Under the pieces are notes generated by a model. That model was not told the DNA's origin. It saw only the letters and a list, made by a program, of their open reading frames with translations, and searched no databases. A stretch of 64,000 nt of DNA, taken from contig CM040125.1 of NCBI GenBank assembly GCA_022559845.1, forward strand, positions 330,591,829 to 330,655,828, read 5' to 3'. Source of the stretch: Amorphophallus konjac. Lineage: Eukaryota > Streptophyta > Magnoliopsida > Alismatales > Araceae. How positions within the stretch are numbered: position 1 is the first letter of the stretch; every line of letters begins with the position of its first letter. This document shows, one piece after another, positions 35,770-46,009 of this stretch. A program made the position numbers and the translations under genes.

Positions 35770-37790
35770 GGGGTCCCTTTTTGTTCTCCGGTCGGGGAAA
35801 GATCCGAACCAGAGTGAAAGGATTTCTTTAATTCTCTAGCAGGGGAAGGACCCGAACCAAAGTGAAAGGGTTATTTTTTGATTCTATGGCCGGGAAGGAC
35901 CCGAACCAAAGTGGAAGGTTGATTCTTTGATTCTCTGACCGGGAAAGGATCCGAGCCAGAGTGAAAGGTTGATTCTTTGATTCTCTGGCCGGGAAATGAT
36001 CTGAACCAAAGTGAAAGGTTGATTCTTTAATTCTCGGGCCGAGAAAGGATCCGAACCAAAGTGGAAAGGTTGATTCTTTAATTCTCTGGCCGGGGAAGGA
36101 TCCGAACAAAAGTGAAAGGTTGATTCTTTAATTCTCTGGCTGGGGAAGGATCCGAACCAAAGTGGAAGGTTTATTCTTTGATTCTTTGGCCGGGGAAGGA
36201 CCCGAACCAAAGTGAAAGGTTGATTCTTTAATTCTCTGGCCGGGGAAGGACCCGAACCAAAGTGAAAGGGTTATTTTTTGATTCTCTGGGCGGGAAAGGA
36301 CCCGAACCAAAGTGGAAGGTTGATTCTTTATTTCTCTGACCGGGAAAGGATCCGAGCCAGAGTGAAAGGTTGATTCTTTAATTCTTTGGCCGGGGAAGGA
36401 CCCGAACCAAAGTGGATGGTTTATTCTTTGATTCTCTAGCCGGGAAAGGACCCGAACCAAAGTGGAAGGTTGATTCTTTGATTCTCTGACCGGGAAAGGA
36501 TCCGAGCCAGAGTGAAAGGTTGATTCTTTGATTCTCTGGCGGGGAAATGATCCGAACCAAAGTGAAAGGTTGATTCTTTAATTCTCTGGTCGGGAAAGGA
36601 TCCGAACCAAAGTGGAAAGGTTGATTCTTTGATTCTTTGGCCAGGGAAGGACCCGAACCAAAGTGGAAGGTTGATTCTTTAATTCTCTGGCCGGGGAAGG
36701 ACCCGAACCAAAGTGAAAAGGTTATTTTTTGATTCTCTAGCAGGAAAAGGACCCGAACCAAAGTGGAAGGTTGATTCTTTAATTCTCTGACCGGGAAAGG
36801 ATCCGAACCAAAGTGGAAAGGTTGATTCTTTAATTCTCTAGCCGGGAAATGATCCGAACCAAAGTGAAAGGTTGATTCTTTAATTCTCTGGCCGGGAAAG
36901 GATCCGAACCAAAGTGGAAAGGTTGATTCTTTGATTCTTTGGCCGGGGAAGGACCCGAAACAAAGTGGAAGGTTGATTCTTTAATTCTCTGGCCTGGGAA
37001 GGACCCGAACCAAGTGAAAAGGTTATTTTTTGATTCTCTAGCCGGGAAAGGACCCGAACCAAAGTGGAAGGTTGATTCTTTGATTCTCTAACTGGGAAAG
37101 GATCCGAACCAAAGTGGAAAGGTTGATTCTTTAATTATCTGGCCGAGGAAGGATCCGAACCAACGTGAAAGGTTGATTCTTTAATTCTCTGGCAGGGGAA
37201 GGACCCGCACCAAAGTGAAAGGGTTATTTTTTGATTCTCCAGCCGAGAAAGGACCTGAACCAAAGTGGAAGGTTGATTCTTTATTTCTCAGACCGGGAAA
37301 GGATCCGAGCCAGAGTGAAAGGTTGATTCTTTGATTCTTTGGCCAGGGAAGGACCCGAACCAAAGTGGAAGGTTTATTCTTTGATTCTCTAGCCGGGAAA
37401 GGACCCGAACCAAAGTGGAAGGTTGATTCTTTGATTCTCTGACCGGGAATGGATCCGAGCCAGAGTGAAAGGTTGATTCTTTGATTCTCTGGCCGGGAAA
37501 TGATCCGAACCAAAGTGAAATGTTGATTTTTTAATTCTCTGGCCGGGAAAGGATCCGAACCAAAGTGGAAAGGTTGATTCTTTGATTCTTTGGCCGGGGA
37601 AGGACCCGAACCAAAGTGGAAGGATGATTCTTTAATTCTATGGCCGGGGAAGGACCCGAACCAAAGTGAAAATGTTATTTTTTGATTCTCTAGCTGGGAA
37701 AGGACCCGAACCAAAGTGGAAGGTTAAATCTTTGATTCTCTGACCGGGAAAGGATCCGAGCCAGAGTGAAAGGTTGATTCTTTGATGGGT
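35770..37790 (-). repeat. array i: about 40 units of ~50 bp with nested inverted repeats
   Basis: Unit: TTGATTCTCTGGCCGGG plus AAAGGACCCGAACCAAAG plus tggaaggt. The inner arms are CGGG/CCCG; the outer arms are CTYTGG (left) and CCARAG (right). Units with CCAGAG carry C in the left arm; units with CTTTGG carry CCAAAG. Blocks of several units repeat in order, suggesting higher-order units. Minus-strand frames of 60-177 codons across this array are repeat artefacts. C keeps only about two units (55290-55385). Confidence 0.92.
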
Positions 37791-37794
37791 AAGT

Positions 37795-38160
37795 TGTTGG
37801 CTGGGAGCCGATAGTGGGGTAGCTGTCGGCTCAGGGGCCGATGATTAGAAGCTGTCGGCCAAGAGGCCGATAAGGGGATAGTTGTCGGCTCGGAGGCCGA
37901 TGATGGAGTAGCTGTCGGCCAGGAGCCGATGAGTGAAGCTGTCGGCTCAGAGGCCGATGAATAGAAAGCTGTCGGCTCGGAGGCCGATAAGGGGATAGCT
38001 GTCGACTCGGAGGCAGATAAGTGAAGTAGATGTCGGCTCAGGGGCCGATGATTGGATAGCTGTCGGCTCGGAGGCCGATGGTAGAGTAGCTGTCGGCTTA
38101 GAGGCCGATGGTGGGATATCTGTCGGCTTGAGGCCCCGATGGCTGAGTATCTATCGGATT
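37795..38160 (-). repeat. array j: ~31-bp units with TCGGCtcggaGGCCGA
   Basis: About 12 units of AGCTGTCGGCTCGGAGGCCGA with gat-rich tails, the same stem as array c. Counterpart in C at 54900-55280. Confidence 0.85.
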
Positions 38161-38545
38161 GAAGCCCCGATGGCTGAGTATCTGGTCAGTTTAGCGCCCC
38201 ATTGGCAGAAGATCTTGTCGACTTAACGCCCCGTCGGCGGATGGGATTGTCGGTTTAACGCCCCGTCGGCGAAAGGTTTTGTCGGTTTAACACCCCGTCG
38301 GCGAAAGGTTTTGTGGGTTTAACGCCCCGTTGGCGGAAGGTTTTGTCGGTTTAACGCCCCGTTAGCGGAAGGTTTAGTCAGTTTAATTCCCTGTAGTAAA
38401 AGGGTTTTGTGGGTTTAACGCCCCGTCGGTGGAAGGTTTAGTCGGCTTAACGCCTCGTCAGCGAAAGGTTTAGTCGGTTTAACGCCTCGTCGGCGAAAGG
38501 TTTAGTCGGTTTAACGCCCCGTAGGCGAAAGATTTTGTTGGCTTA
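38161..38545 (-). repeat. array k: 32-bp units with CGCCccgtcGGCG
   Basis: About 11 units of GGTTTAACGCCCCGTCGGCG plus aaaggttttgtc. Counterpart in C at 54570-54900 in opposite orientation. Confidence 0.88.
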
Positions 38546-38559
38546 GACAAAAAGTCGTG

Positions 38560-38800
38560 ACACCAACCCCATGAGAAGTCTATTTGCTGGATGGCTGGAG
38601 GTAGAAGGTGAAAGACCATGTCTGCCTCAAGGCTCACTTTCTTTTCTTCTCTTCTTCTTTCATGCGGGGAGGCAAGTGGGAGACCACGTATGCCTGATGA
38701 CCGTTCTTTTCTTTTCTGCTCTTCTTTTTATTGTGAAGAGGTGGGTTCAAAGACCACGTCCACTTCATGACTGTTCTTTTTGTTCTGCTATTCCTTTCTC
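38560..38800 (-). repeat. array l: three ~65-bp units with AGACCACGTCTGCC
   Basis: Units of gtgggagaccacgt...TGACCGTTCTTTTCTT. C has about nine units at 54000-54570. Confidence 0.75.
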
Positions 38801-38809
38801 ATTGATGCC

Positions 38810-39950
38810 CTCGGACTGGGGTGTATTCTTTTAACGTGCCCCCAGGTTGGAGTGTAGCTTTTCTTCATTTGCCCCCTAGGCCAGGGTGTATTCTTTATAG
38901 CTTCTATGCCCCCTCTGTAGGGTGTGTTTCTTCTTCACGTGGCCCTAGGCCGGGGTGTATTCTTTATGGCTTCTATGCCCCCAGGCGAGGTATATATCTT
39001 CTTCAAATACCCCTAAGCCAGGGTGGACTTCTCTTCATATGCCCCTGAGCCGGGGCGTGTTCTTTATAGCTTCAAGGCCCTCGAGGTGAGGTACGTTTCT
39101 TCTTCATATGCCCCTGGTACGGGGTGTAGCTCTCTTCAAATGCCCCCAAGCCGGGGTATACTCTTCACGGCTTCTATGCCCCCAGGCGGGGTATGTTTCT
39201 TCTTCATATGCCCCTGGTGCGGGGCGTAGCTCTCTTCAAATACCCCCAAGCCGGGGTATACTCTTCACAGCTTCTATGGCCCCAGGCGGGGTATATTTCT
39301 TCTTCAAATATCCCTAGGCCGGGGTGTATTCTTGCTACTTCTCATGCTCCTGAGGCGGGATGCGACTTCTTCAAATGCCCTTAAGCCGGGGCGTATTCTT
39401 CATGACTTCTATGCCCCCTGGCGGGGTATGTTTCTTCTTCAAATGCCCCTAAGCCAGGGTGTGTCCTTATACTTTTTGCGCCCCTCAAGGCGAGGTGCAT
39501 TCCTCTCCATATGCCCCTAGCATGGGGTGTGCTTTTCTTTCTTATGCCCCTAGGCCTGGGTACGTTCCTTCTTCATATACCCCTAAGCCAGGGTGAGTTT
39601 CTCTTTTTGTGTGTCCCCAGGCCGGGGTGAATTCTTTTCTTCTTATGCTCGCATGGCGGGGTATGTCTTTTGCTTCAGGTGCCCCCATATCGGAGTGTAT
39701 TTCCCCTTCAAATGCCCCTAAGCAGGGGTGTAGCTCTATTTCTTCTTACATCCCCAGGTCGGGGCAGATTCTTCTTCAAATGCCCCGACGCCGGGGTGTA
39801 GCTTTTGCTTTGTGTGCCCCTCAGTCGGGGCAGATTCTCTCCATGTGCCCCTGGGAATGGGGTGTATTTCTTTTTTTTCCTCATATGCCCCGTAGCAAGG
39901 TATATATCTTCTTCTCATCCCCCATGGCGGGGTATGTGCATGCTCTCTTT
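38810..39950 (-). repeat. array m: ~40-bp units with GCCCC...GGGGT inverted repeat
   Basis: Roughly 29 units of ATGCCCCTAAGCCGGGGTGT followed by tattcttc... with arms CCCC/GGGG. Alternating subtypes (CCCCCAGGCGGGG and CCCCTAAGCCGGGG) suggest a two-unit period. The same array in C is over three times as long. Confidence 0.88.
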
Positions 39951-40050
39951 GGGAGTGGTTGCCGTGCTTGGCCTCATTGCTATAAAGCATTCCCCACAGC
40001 GGGCAACCATTCACCAAGCTATAATTGTGGCTCACTGGGTCTTTTAACAA
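39736..40050 (-). CDS. 104-codon ORF from the B leader into array m, doubtful
   Basis: ATG at 40050 in the unique leader, sense direction, then LVNGCPLWGMLYSNEAKHG and HAHTPPWGMRRRYIP before running into the repeat array. C has the same start and about 45 shared residues (50172-50381) but a different end. It may be a real short leader ORF or a by-product of nucleotide conservation. Confidence 0.3.
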   Translation of the reverse strand: MLKDPVSHNYSLVNGCPLWGMLYSNEAKHGNHSQREHAHTPPWGMRRRYIPCYGAYEEKKEIHPIPRGTWRESAPTEGHTKQKLHPGVGAFEEESAPTWGCKKK

Positions 40051-40758
40051 CCACTCGGGGGCCGTTTTGTGCCGGATGGAGGCAGCAGGAAGGAGGAACG
40101 AGCGGGGTCATTGCACCACGGACTCAGGACCTCCTAGAGTAGGGTGGGATGCCAGGTTTCTTCTTGCTCTTTCAGTCGGCGATGCTGGCCAACTTTTCTT
40201 CCTTTCTTCTTTATTTCTCCCCTTTTTTGTATGATTGACCAGGGTGGAGGTGCAGGAGAGCGCTCACTCCCTCAGGGAGGGGATGAGTGGTTCGCTCCAC
40301 CGCATCAACCCCACAGTGGTAATCTTTGTTCAACACGGGTCTTGACGGACGTGGCCGTACAACCCTCTCTTCCCAATTCTTTCTCTTCTTCTTTTTTGCT
40401 TCTTTCTTTTCTCTTTTTTTTTCTTCTTTTCTTCTTTTCTTCTCTTCTTCTTTTCTTCTTTTCTTCTTTTCTTCTTTTCTTCTCTTTCTTCTTGAGGGAA
40501 ACGGGGGGCTTGATTTCCCCTCCCTTCTCTTCTCTTTCTCTTCCCCCCCTTTTTTTATAACAGCCCCCATGATTCCTGGAAGCTGCATATGCTTCGAAGT
40601 AGCGTCCTCGAGGCCACGAAGGTAGCTGCATCGAGTCTGGATTTTCTCCCCATAGGGCTGGCGAAGACAGCACCTGCAATTCATCAAAGCAGGCAAACAT
40701 CGTTTATTAGGGGGCCATGAGGCCCTGAATCCCGGCAAAGAGATGAAGGGTAGTATCT
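40051..40758 (-). other. 5' leader of element B
   Basis: No gene. Unique sequence at 39950-40370 and 40500-40758 with a CTTCTTTT-rich run at 40380-40490 (purine-rich on the sense strand). It matches the C leader (49460-50170) in order and content; this is where a packaging signal would be expected. Confidence 0.6.
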
Positions 40759-40776
40759 GTCCCACCGGGCATGCCA
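40759..40776 (-). other. primer binding site of element B
   Basis: Minus-strand TGGCATGCCCGGTGGGAC lies four bases from the LTR end. Element C has TGGCACGCCCGGTGGGAC at 49442-49459. I do not assign the tRNA. Confidence 0.7.
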
Positions 40777-40780
40777 GACT

Positions 40781-42990
40781 TGTGGACGCACTTTTTATTT
40801 AAGATCATTGTTTATTTGTTTGTTGGCATTTATTAAGAGCGTGGGCGTGCCAGTCACGAAGGTGACGATTTATTGTGCCCTCGATCTGACTAATCAGACG
40901 ATTGTGTGATTCGTGTCGGGACCGGAACCCGCCGCGCCATAAAAGTCACGGCGTTATTTACATCCCCTCTGAGAGGGGAACACCCTTGATTAATCACTGG
41001 GAATCAGGGCCTCATGGCCAGGAAATTATATCGAGAGAAACTAGCCGAGAGCGGTCTCGAATCAATCGGAAAGCCCGATGTCTAGGGAAGCAAGCATTCG
41101 AAATACGTCGGTCACTCAAGGGACCATTTCGATATTCGGACGAGCGTCCGGCTTCAGAAAATCATGATTGTCACGGGGAAAACCGGAGCATATGTATGCC
41201 AGGGTACGACAAATTTATTGTTTAAAGGGGCGGGAAACGTTCAGTTAAATCCCAGTTAGAGCGGTCGAAACCGATAAGTTTGTCGGCCCGGTGCAAGATC
41301 AAGCTACGACCATACTGCGGTGGGCCCCCCGCGGTGGAAGTCGGGCTCGCGTAGGCATCATTAATTTTTTCGGTGCCGAAGGGCAGCAGGAAAGTGTTCC
41401 GGGACCAGATTCCAAAACAGAGATGTGTACAGCGATAGCTGGCTATAGGCCTAGGATGTGGGTCAGGAAATGACCATGATTGGGGCGAACCCGAGGTCCG
41501 AGCGTGACTCACGACGGTCTTATCGATGTTCCCATGCGTAGGGTTCGGGGAGGACGAGAGCCGCCTCATTCCGTTCGGATTTTGTCGATCATACACGGGC
41601 CATTTTATGTTCGGACAAAGGTCCGTATAGAAAACAAGACGGCGACGGGAGGGAGTCCGTGCAAATGTCTGCCGTGAGTACGGCAAGTTTAATGCAAGCG
41701 CGGGATTAGATCCCGGCATTTATGTCGGTCACTAACGGACCATTCATTATTCGGATGGAAGTCCGTATTAGTAGCGTCGAGGACGACGATAAAACCGTGC
41801 GGATGTCTGCCGTAGGTGCGGCAAGTTTAATGTGGGTGGGATCGGATCCCGATGAAGATGGGTCGAGCTAACAAACTATCGGCCCGGGATAAGTTCGGAT
41901 CATGGTCACATCCGGGCGGGGGCTCCCGAGATCCAAGTCCGATCTAGTGGGGCATCATTACTTCTCTCTTCACCAAACCGTATGAATGTCTACCATGAGT
42001 ATGGCAAGTTTAATGCAGGTGCGGGATTAAATCCCGGTATATATATGTCGGTCACTAACGGACCATTTCTTATTCGGATAGAAGTCCGTGTTTGTAACAT
42101 AAAAGACGGTAATAAACCGTACGAATGTCTGCCGCAGATACGGCAAGGTTAATATGGATGCGGGATTGGATCCCGATAGAGGTGAGTCAAGCTGATGATC
42201 TATTGGCCCGAGGTGGTTGCAGACTATGGTCATATCGGGGTTTCCGAGGACCACGTCTGATGCCACAGGGCGTCATTGCTTTTCTCTTCACGCACAGTCC
42301 GGGGAAGTGAGTCATTAGGTGTGGAGCCGAACTCGCCATCGTGCGCCCTCGGACGTGGATCGACCTGCGCGATCAGGGGGGCAGCGCCCCCGGAACACAA
42401 TTTTAATTATAGCAAGGGCAACTTTGATTATTGGTTTCATACTCCTTTTATATGTTTGGTTAATTAGATTTCTTTTTATGGAAGGCACGCCAGATTAGCA
42501 TCATGTAAAGGGGCACGCCAGATCAAGCATAAGCAAGGAGGCGTGTCGGATTAAGGCCCCTTGGGTGGGGCGCACCGGTTTAAGGCCCCTTGGAGGGGCG
42601 CGCCGGTTTAAGGCTATGCCGCGCCAGTTTTAAGCGTCAAAGGGCTCCCTCCCAGCTTAGTGGCGATTCGGACAGATGATTGCCCTCCTGTGTTGCTTTA
42701 GTTGTGAGCCTCCGAGTCTCGATTCAGGGCTTTGAGTGATTTTCGGTGTATGCCGAGCATGCGTTCGAATTCCTAAGTTTCTTTTGATTCGACCTTCGGC
42801 ATTGCCGACTTGGGAGCCGGGGCTATCTCTTCAACCTGAGGGGCTTCTTTGTTGGGTGGCGGAGCACCGGGTAGGTATTCGTCCTTCTTGGAGGAGGCAT
42901 AGGGTTTATTCGGCCTTTTCATCTTCGACTCGCTCTCGAGTGCTGAGATCTGCATGTCGTATGATCATCATCATTTTTTTGACGTCCACA
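40781..42990 (-). repeat. 5' LTR of element B (right copy)
   Basis: 2210 bp, the partner of 28932-31171. In the first ~225 bp I count about 12 differences, roughly 5%. Confidence 0.9.
42701..42955 (-). pseudogene. copy of the LTR ORF in the 5' LTR of element B, with a stop
   Basis: Same frame as 30879-31136, starting at ATG 42955. After KVESKET a TAG at 42773-42775 replaces CAG of the other copy; the remaining codons (EFERMLGIHRKS...) still follow. Confidence 0.45.
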
Positions 42991-43846
42991 GGTCCTTGTA
43001 CTTCTGCAGAAACTTTCGTTGAACAGCATCAAAGTCACCAGCATCGGCCGGCTCCAAGGAGTAAAACCATTCTAATGCCGGGCCATCTAAAGACCGCCTA
43101 AAGAGATAAGTCAGAGAAGTCTTGTTGTCCTGCCAGAATGATGCCTCATATAAGAAGTCTTTCAAGTGGATGTACGGATTACCCGTTCCATTGTACTGCT
43201 GGAAATTTGGCATTTCAGATGGGGGTAGATGAAAAATTGGCAGAGTGGGAAGCATAACTTCGGGAGCGGCCTTGGGTGCAGTGACCTTCTTGAGCTGCTC
43301 CTCCATACTAGCCATCCTTTGGAGGAGTATAGTGTGGTTATCGGACTCGGTTGGGGCCGGACGAGAAGAGTATTGGTTCGGCATAGGCCTCCTCAAGAAT
43401 TGAGGAACATGAGGTTGTTGAGGCCTAGCAATAGGGTGACTTGCCGGTTGGGCCGGCGTAGTCATAACCGGAGTTGGTGGGCACGAGAGCACCCTAGGTG
43501 CGACCGCCTGGTCATTGGGGGAACTGATAGAATGGCCACCCATGGCCTGGGGAGGGTTAGAGGATGACGGGACGGATTTTCCTTTTAAGGCGGCTTGGGC
43601 CGCCTGGCATTGGGAATCATCTAGTTGAGTAAGAACTTTGAGAACATCATTGAAGTTGAAAGAAGGGGAGGCGTCCCCATAAGTATTTTGAGTGGAAGGT
43701 TTAGCTTGGGAGGAAGGCTCGACATCTAGAGAAGTGGTGTCCATCATGTGGACCTGAGTGGGAGAGGGAACATAGTTTCCCTCGTGGTAGACAAAATCAT
43801 GAGAGGGAATCTCGTAAAACAGGTCAGATTGACCCTCCTCATAACC
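42991..43846 (-). pseudogene. N-terminal part of gag of element D, cut at both ends by insertions
   Basis: The frame reads from the C boundary at 43846 (starting GYEEGQSDLFYE) to the B boundary at 42991. It has a Ser/Pro/Gln-rich stretch, then a coiled segment (LLQRMASMEEQLKKV) and the retrotransposon gag core (GTGNPYIHLKDFLYEASFW ... GPALEWFYSLEPADAGDF). The codons upstream of 43846 that keep this frame open belong to the LTR of C, not to gag. Removing B and one GGTCC joins it to 28931 in the same frame. Confidence 0.88.
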
Positions 43847-44097
43847 TGTGGACTCCAAAAATTGCACACCCAGATATCCTGTTCGGCCCAGCATCAACAA
43901 TGGAACCGAGTGAAGAAGCCCCGGAGAGACTGGTCATCCAGATTCCCAGAACACGCACACACTACCGTGAGGCTGTCTCCAGAGTCACGATAGTGAAGAG
44001 AAATCAACCACCAAGGGCCTCACAAACCACGGGCCACGGAGGAAATCAAACGGGCCATGACTCGTGGTCACAACGGGCTCAAAAAGGGCTCAGAAAT

Positions 44098-44420
44098 GCA
44101 CCCCTGGTGGCCTTCAGCGGCATGCCCATTTGGCCTTCAGCGGCACGCCCATTTGGGGCTTCAGCGGCACGCCCATTTGGCCTTCAGCGGCACGCCCATT
44201 TGGGGCTTCAGCGGCACGCCCATTTGGGGCTTCAGCAGCACGCCCATTTGGCCTTCAGAGGCATGCCCATTTGGGGCTCCAGCAGCATGCCCATTTGGGG
44301 CTTCAGTGGCACGCCCAGTTGGGCCATCAGTGGCACCCCCATTTGGGTTTTCAGCGGCACACCCATTTGGAGCTTCAGCGGCACGCCCTTTTGGCCCTCC
44401 TGCGGCACACTTATTGAGCC
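44098..44420 (+). repeat. U3 array of ~24-bp units, AGCGGCACGCCCATTTGG
   Basis: About 13 units of TTCAGCGGCACGCCCATTTGG with gcc or ggc joints; GCCCATTTGGGGC gives GCCC/GGGC arms. Open frames in all three plus frames are by-products. Single AGCGGCACAC words recur at 45400-45420, 45884 and 47351. Located upstream of the TATA box. Confidence 0.85.
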
Positions 44421-44637
44421 CGCCAGCGGCACAACGTGAAGGCGTTTCAACGGCCGAGCGACGTGACGCCCATGCCCTACGTATCCTTGGCACGCAGTGA
44501 GCTGTCCAAGGTGTCAACCAGAGGTTGGGCCACGCAGGCTACTCCCCTGACATCCAGGATGGGGGAAGTCAAACCCCATCATGACCAGCCGCTTCCCGCC
44601 TCTGACTGCCGTGCTCGAGGGCTCCCGCTGCTGGGAG

Positions 44638-44644
44638 TATAAAA
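44638..44644 (+). promoter_or_regulatory. TATA box of the LTR of element C
   Basis: TATAAAA in GGGAGTATAAAATCACTCCC, itself an imperfect inverted repeat, followed by a GA-rich leader to about 44845. Confidence 0.65.
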
Positions 44645-44844
44645 TCACTCCCATTTCGGCAAAGAAGGGGGGGGGGACAGAGGCCCATACACAGAGAAGA
44701 GGCACACAGGGAGAAGAGACGAAGAGACACAAAGCCACCTACGAGAAGAAGGAGAAGAGAGAAGAGAAGGGAGAGGGCTCCGGCTTGGAGTCTTCCGACA
44801 ACCACCAGGCAAAGAGAAGAGAGTAAGAGAGAGAGAGGGCTTGA

Positions 44845-46009
44845 TGTAGCAGGGGAAGGTGGGGGAAAGAGCAGTGGACGGTCATCCATGCTTCGATCCC
44901 CAACACCTCCTCTTCTTTTGTTCTTTGTTTTCTCCTTCTCCGTTCCTTTGTTCTTTGGTTTTCTTTCTTGCCCGTAGATTTAGCTCGGGCGTGTTTTGTA
45001 ATGCATGTGGATGGCTACGGCCCTTTGCTCCCCCCCCCATGAATGAAGATCATCCCCCTCAGTGGGTTGTCTCTTTGTCTCGTTGGTTTTGAGCCACAGT
45101 GCGTTTGATCGTCTTTCCCTTTACTTCCCGGTGTTTGCGTTCATCCCTCATGCCGACGGTTTCCTCCAGATCCGGCGTCATCTTGAATGGTTTGAGGTCA
45201 CGAACCTCCTCCTGTACAGCCCAACGCTTTCAACCGTGTATGTCCCCTTGAGCTTTCCCCTCTCCTGCCAAGGGTCCCTATGGGTTTTGATCGGTCTGTC
45301 ACCCTGCCCCATTAGCAGGCCACCCTTTGAATACTTGCCTGGTGCGCCGGCGCTTTCCCGCAGCGACACACCCTTCCAGCACTTTGGCCGGCACACCCCC
45401 AGCCGACTTCAGCGGCACACGCTGACCCGCTCGTAGTAGCCCCCCAATACACCCTATCCAGTCTTAGAGGTCTTCGGCTCGTTGTTTTCCCCGTGTTTTC
45501 TGAGGTTTTATTAAGGTGTTGCCGCCCTCGGGCGCCCACCTCTAGTTGTCGGGTTCCGCCACTCCATGTGGGCGCATTTCCTTTATCTCCCTTACGCTCG
45601 GGTCAAGGGGAGATGTTGCCGAATTTTTGTTAGAAAATAACAAGACATTAAAAGGCAAAAGGATGCAACAAACAAATGGGATAATAAATACACATCAAAA
45701 GATAACAAAAGCAACAAATGAATAGAGCAACAACAGATTGCAAGAAGAAGGAGAAAAGATTTGTATAAAACTACGCAAAACCAAAGAAAGGAAGAAAAGA
45801 AAAGCCTTAAAATAAGTAACAGAGAAGTGGGCCTTCATCGGCATGTCTGTTCCAGCCTTCACCGGTACACCCTATCCCCCCCTCAGCGGCACGCTCCTCC
45901 TCACCGTCTCATTCTTCCCCTCACCGGTACACACTCCTCCTCTCCGTCTCACCTTTTCTTCCACCGTCTCCCTGAAGTGGAACACAACGTGCAGACTTGG
46001 CAGGTTGAT
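44845..46009 (+). other. post-TATA part of the C LTR
   Basis: No gene. Pyrimidine-rich, then GGGGAGATGTTGCCGAATTTT at about 45609-45629 (motif shared with 1229-1249 minus), an A-rich stretch to 45800, and ACCGGTACAC/AGCGGCAC words at 45840-45960. Confidence 0.45.

Larger units (their letters stand above)
28932..42990 (-). mobile_element. non-autonomous LTR retroelement B with an interior of tandem arrays
   Basis: Two 2.2-kb LTRs (TGTGGAC...GTCCACA ends) bound a 9.6-kb interior with a primer site next to the right LTR and a G-rich tract next to the left LTR, so it is oriented minus. Target duplication GGTCC at 28927-28931 and 42991-42995. The interior has no gag, protease, RT or integrase motif. 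It is a chain of about ten tandem arrays and short unique backbones, collinear with element C. It would need proteins from another element; whether A or D type supplied them is not known. By size and lack of genes it is a large retrotransposon derivative (LARD-like). Confidence 0.9.
4968..43846 (-). mobile_element. Tat-type Ty3/gypsy element D, decayed host of three insertions; termini not identified
   Basis: On the minus strand, gag (43846-42991 and 28931-~28020), a Pro-rich linker, protease, G-patch, RT, RNase H, a second RNase H and integrase (ending 21650) follow in Tat order. The antisense PMD gene then lies on the other strand. B and C interrupt gag, and F interrupts the PMD gene. With B and F removed, about 14 kb of D is present. 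The archaeal-like second RNase H and the HPxxNGLYLKQYYP-type integrase end fit the Tat lineage. I found neither its 3' LTR nor a polypurine tract near 5000; the 5' LTR, if present, lies beyond C and the window. Confidence 0.8.

Noticed and set aside
35828..37714. Several 90-177-codon minus-strand frames with repeated 'FGSFPGQRIKESTFHFGSG' words
   Set aside because: They follow a ~50-bp tandem unit with no stop in the relevant frames; the unit length is not a multiple of three, and the frames have no start context or conserved product.
42971..43900. Gag N-terminus starting at 43900
   Set aside because: The codons from 43847 to 43900 belong to the LTR of element C; the gag sequence itself is cut at 43846.
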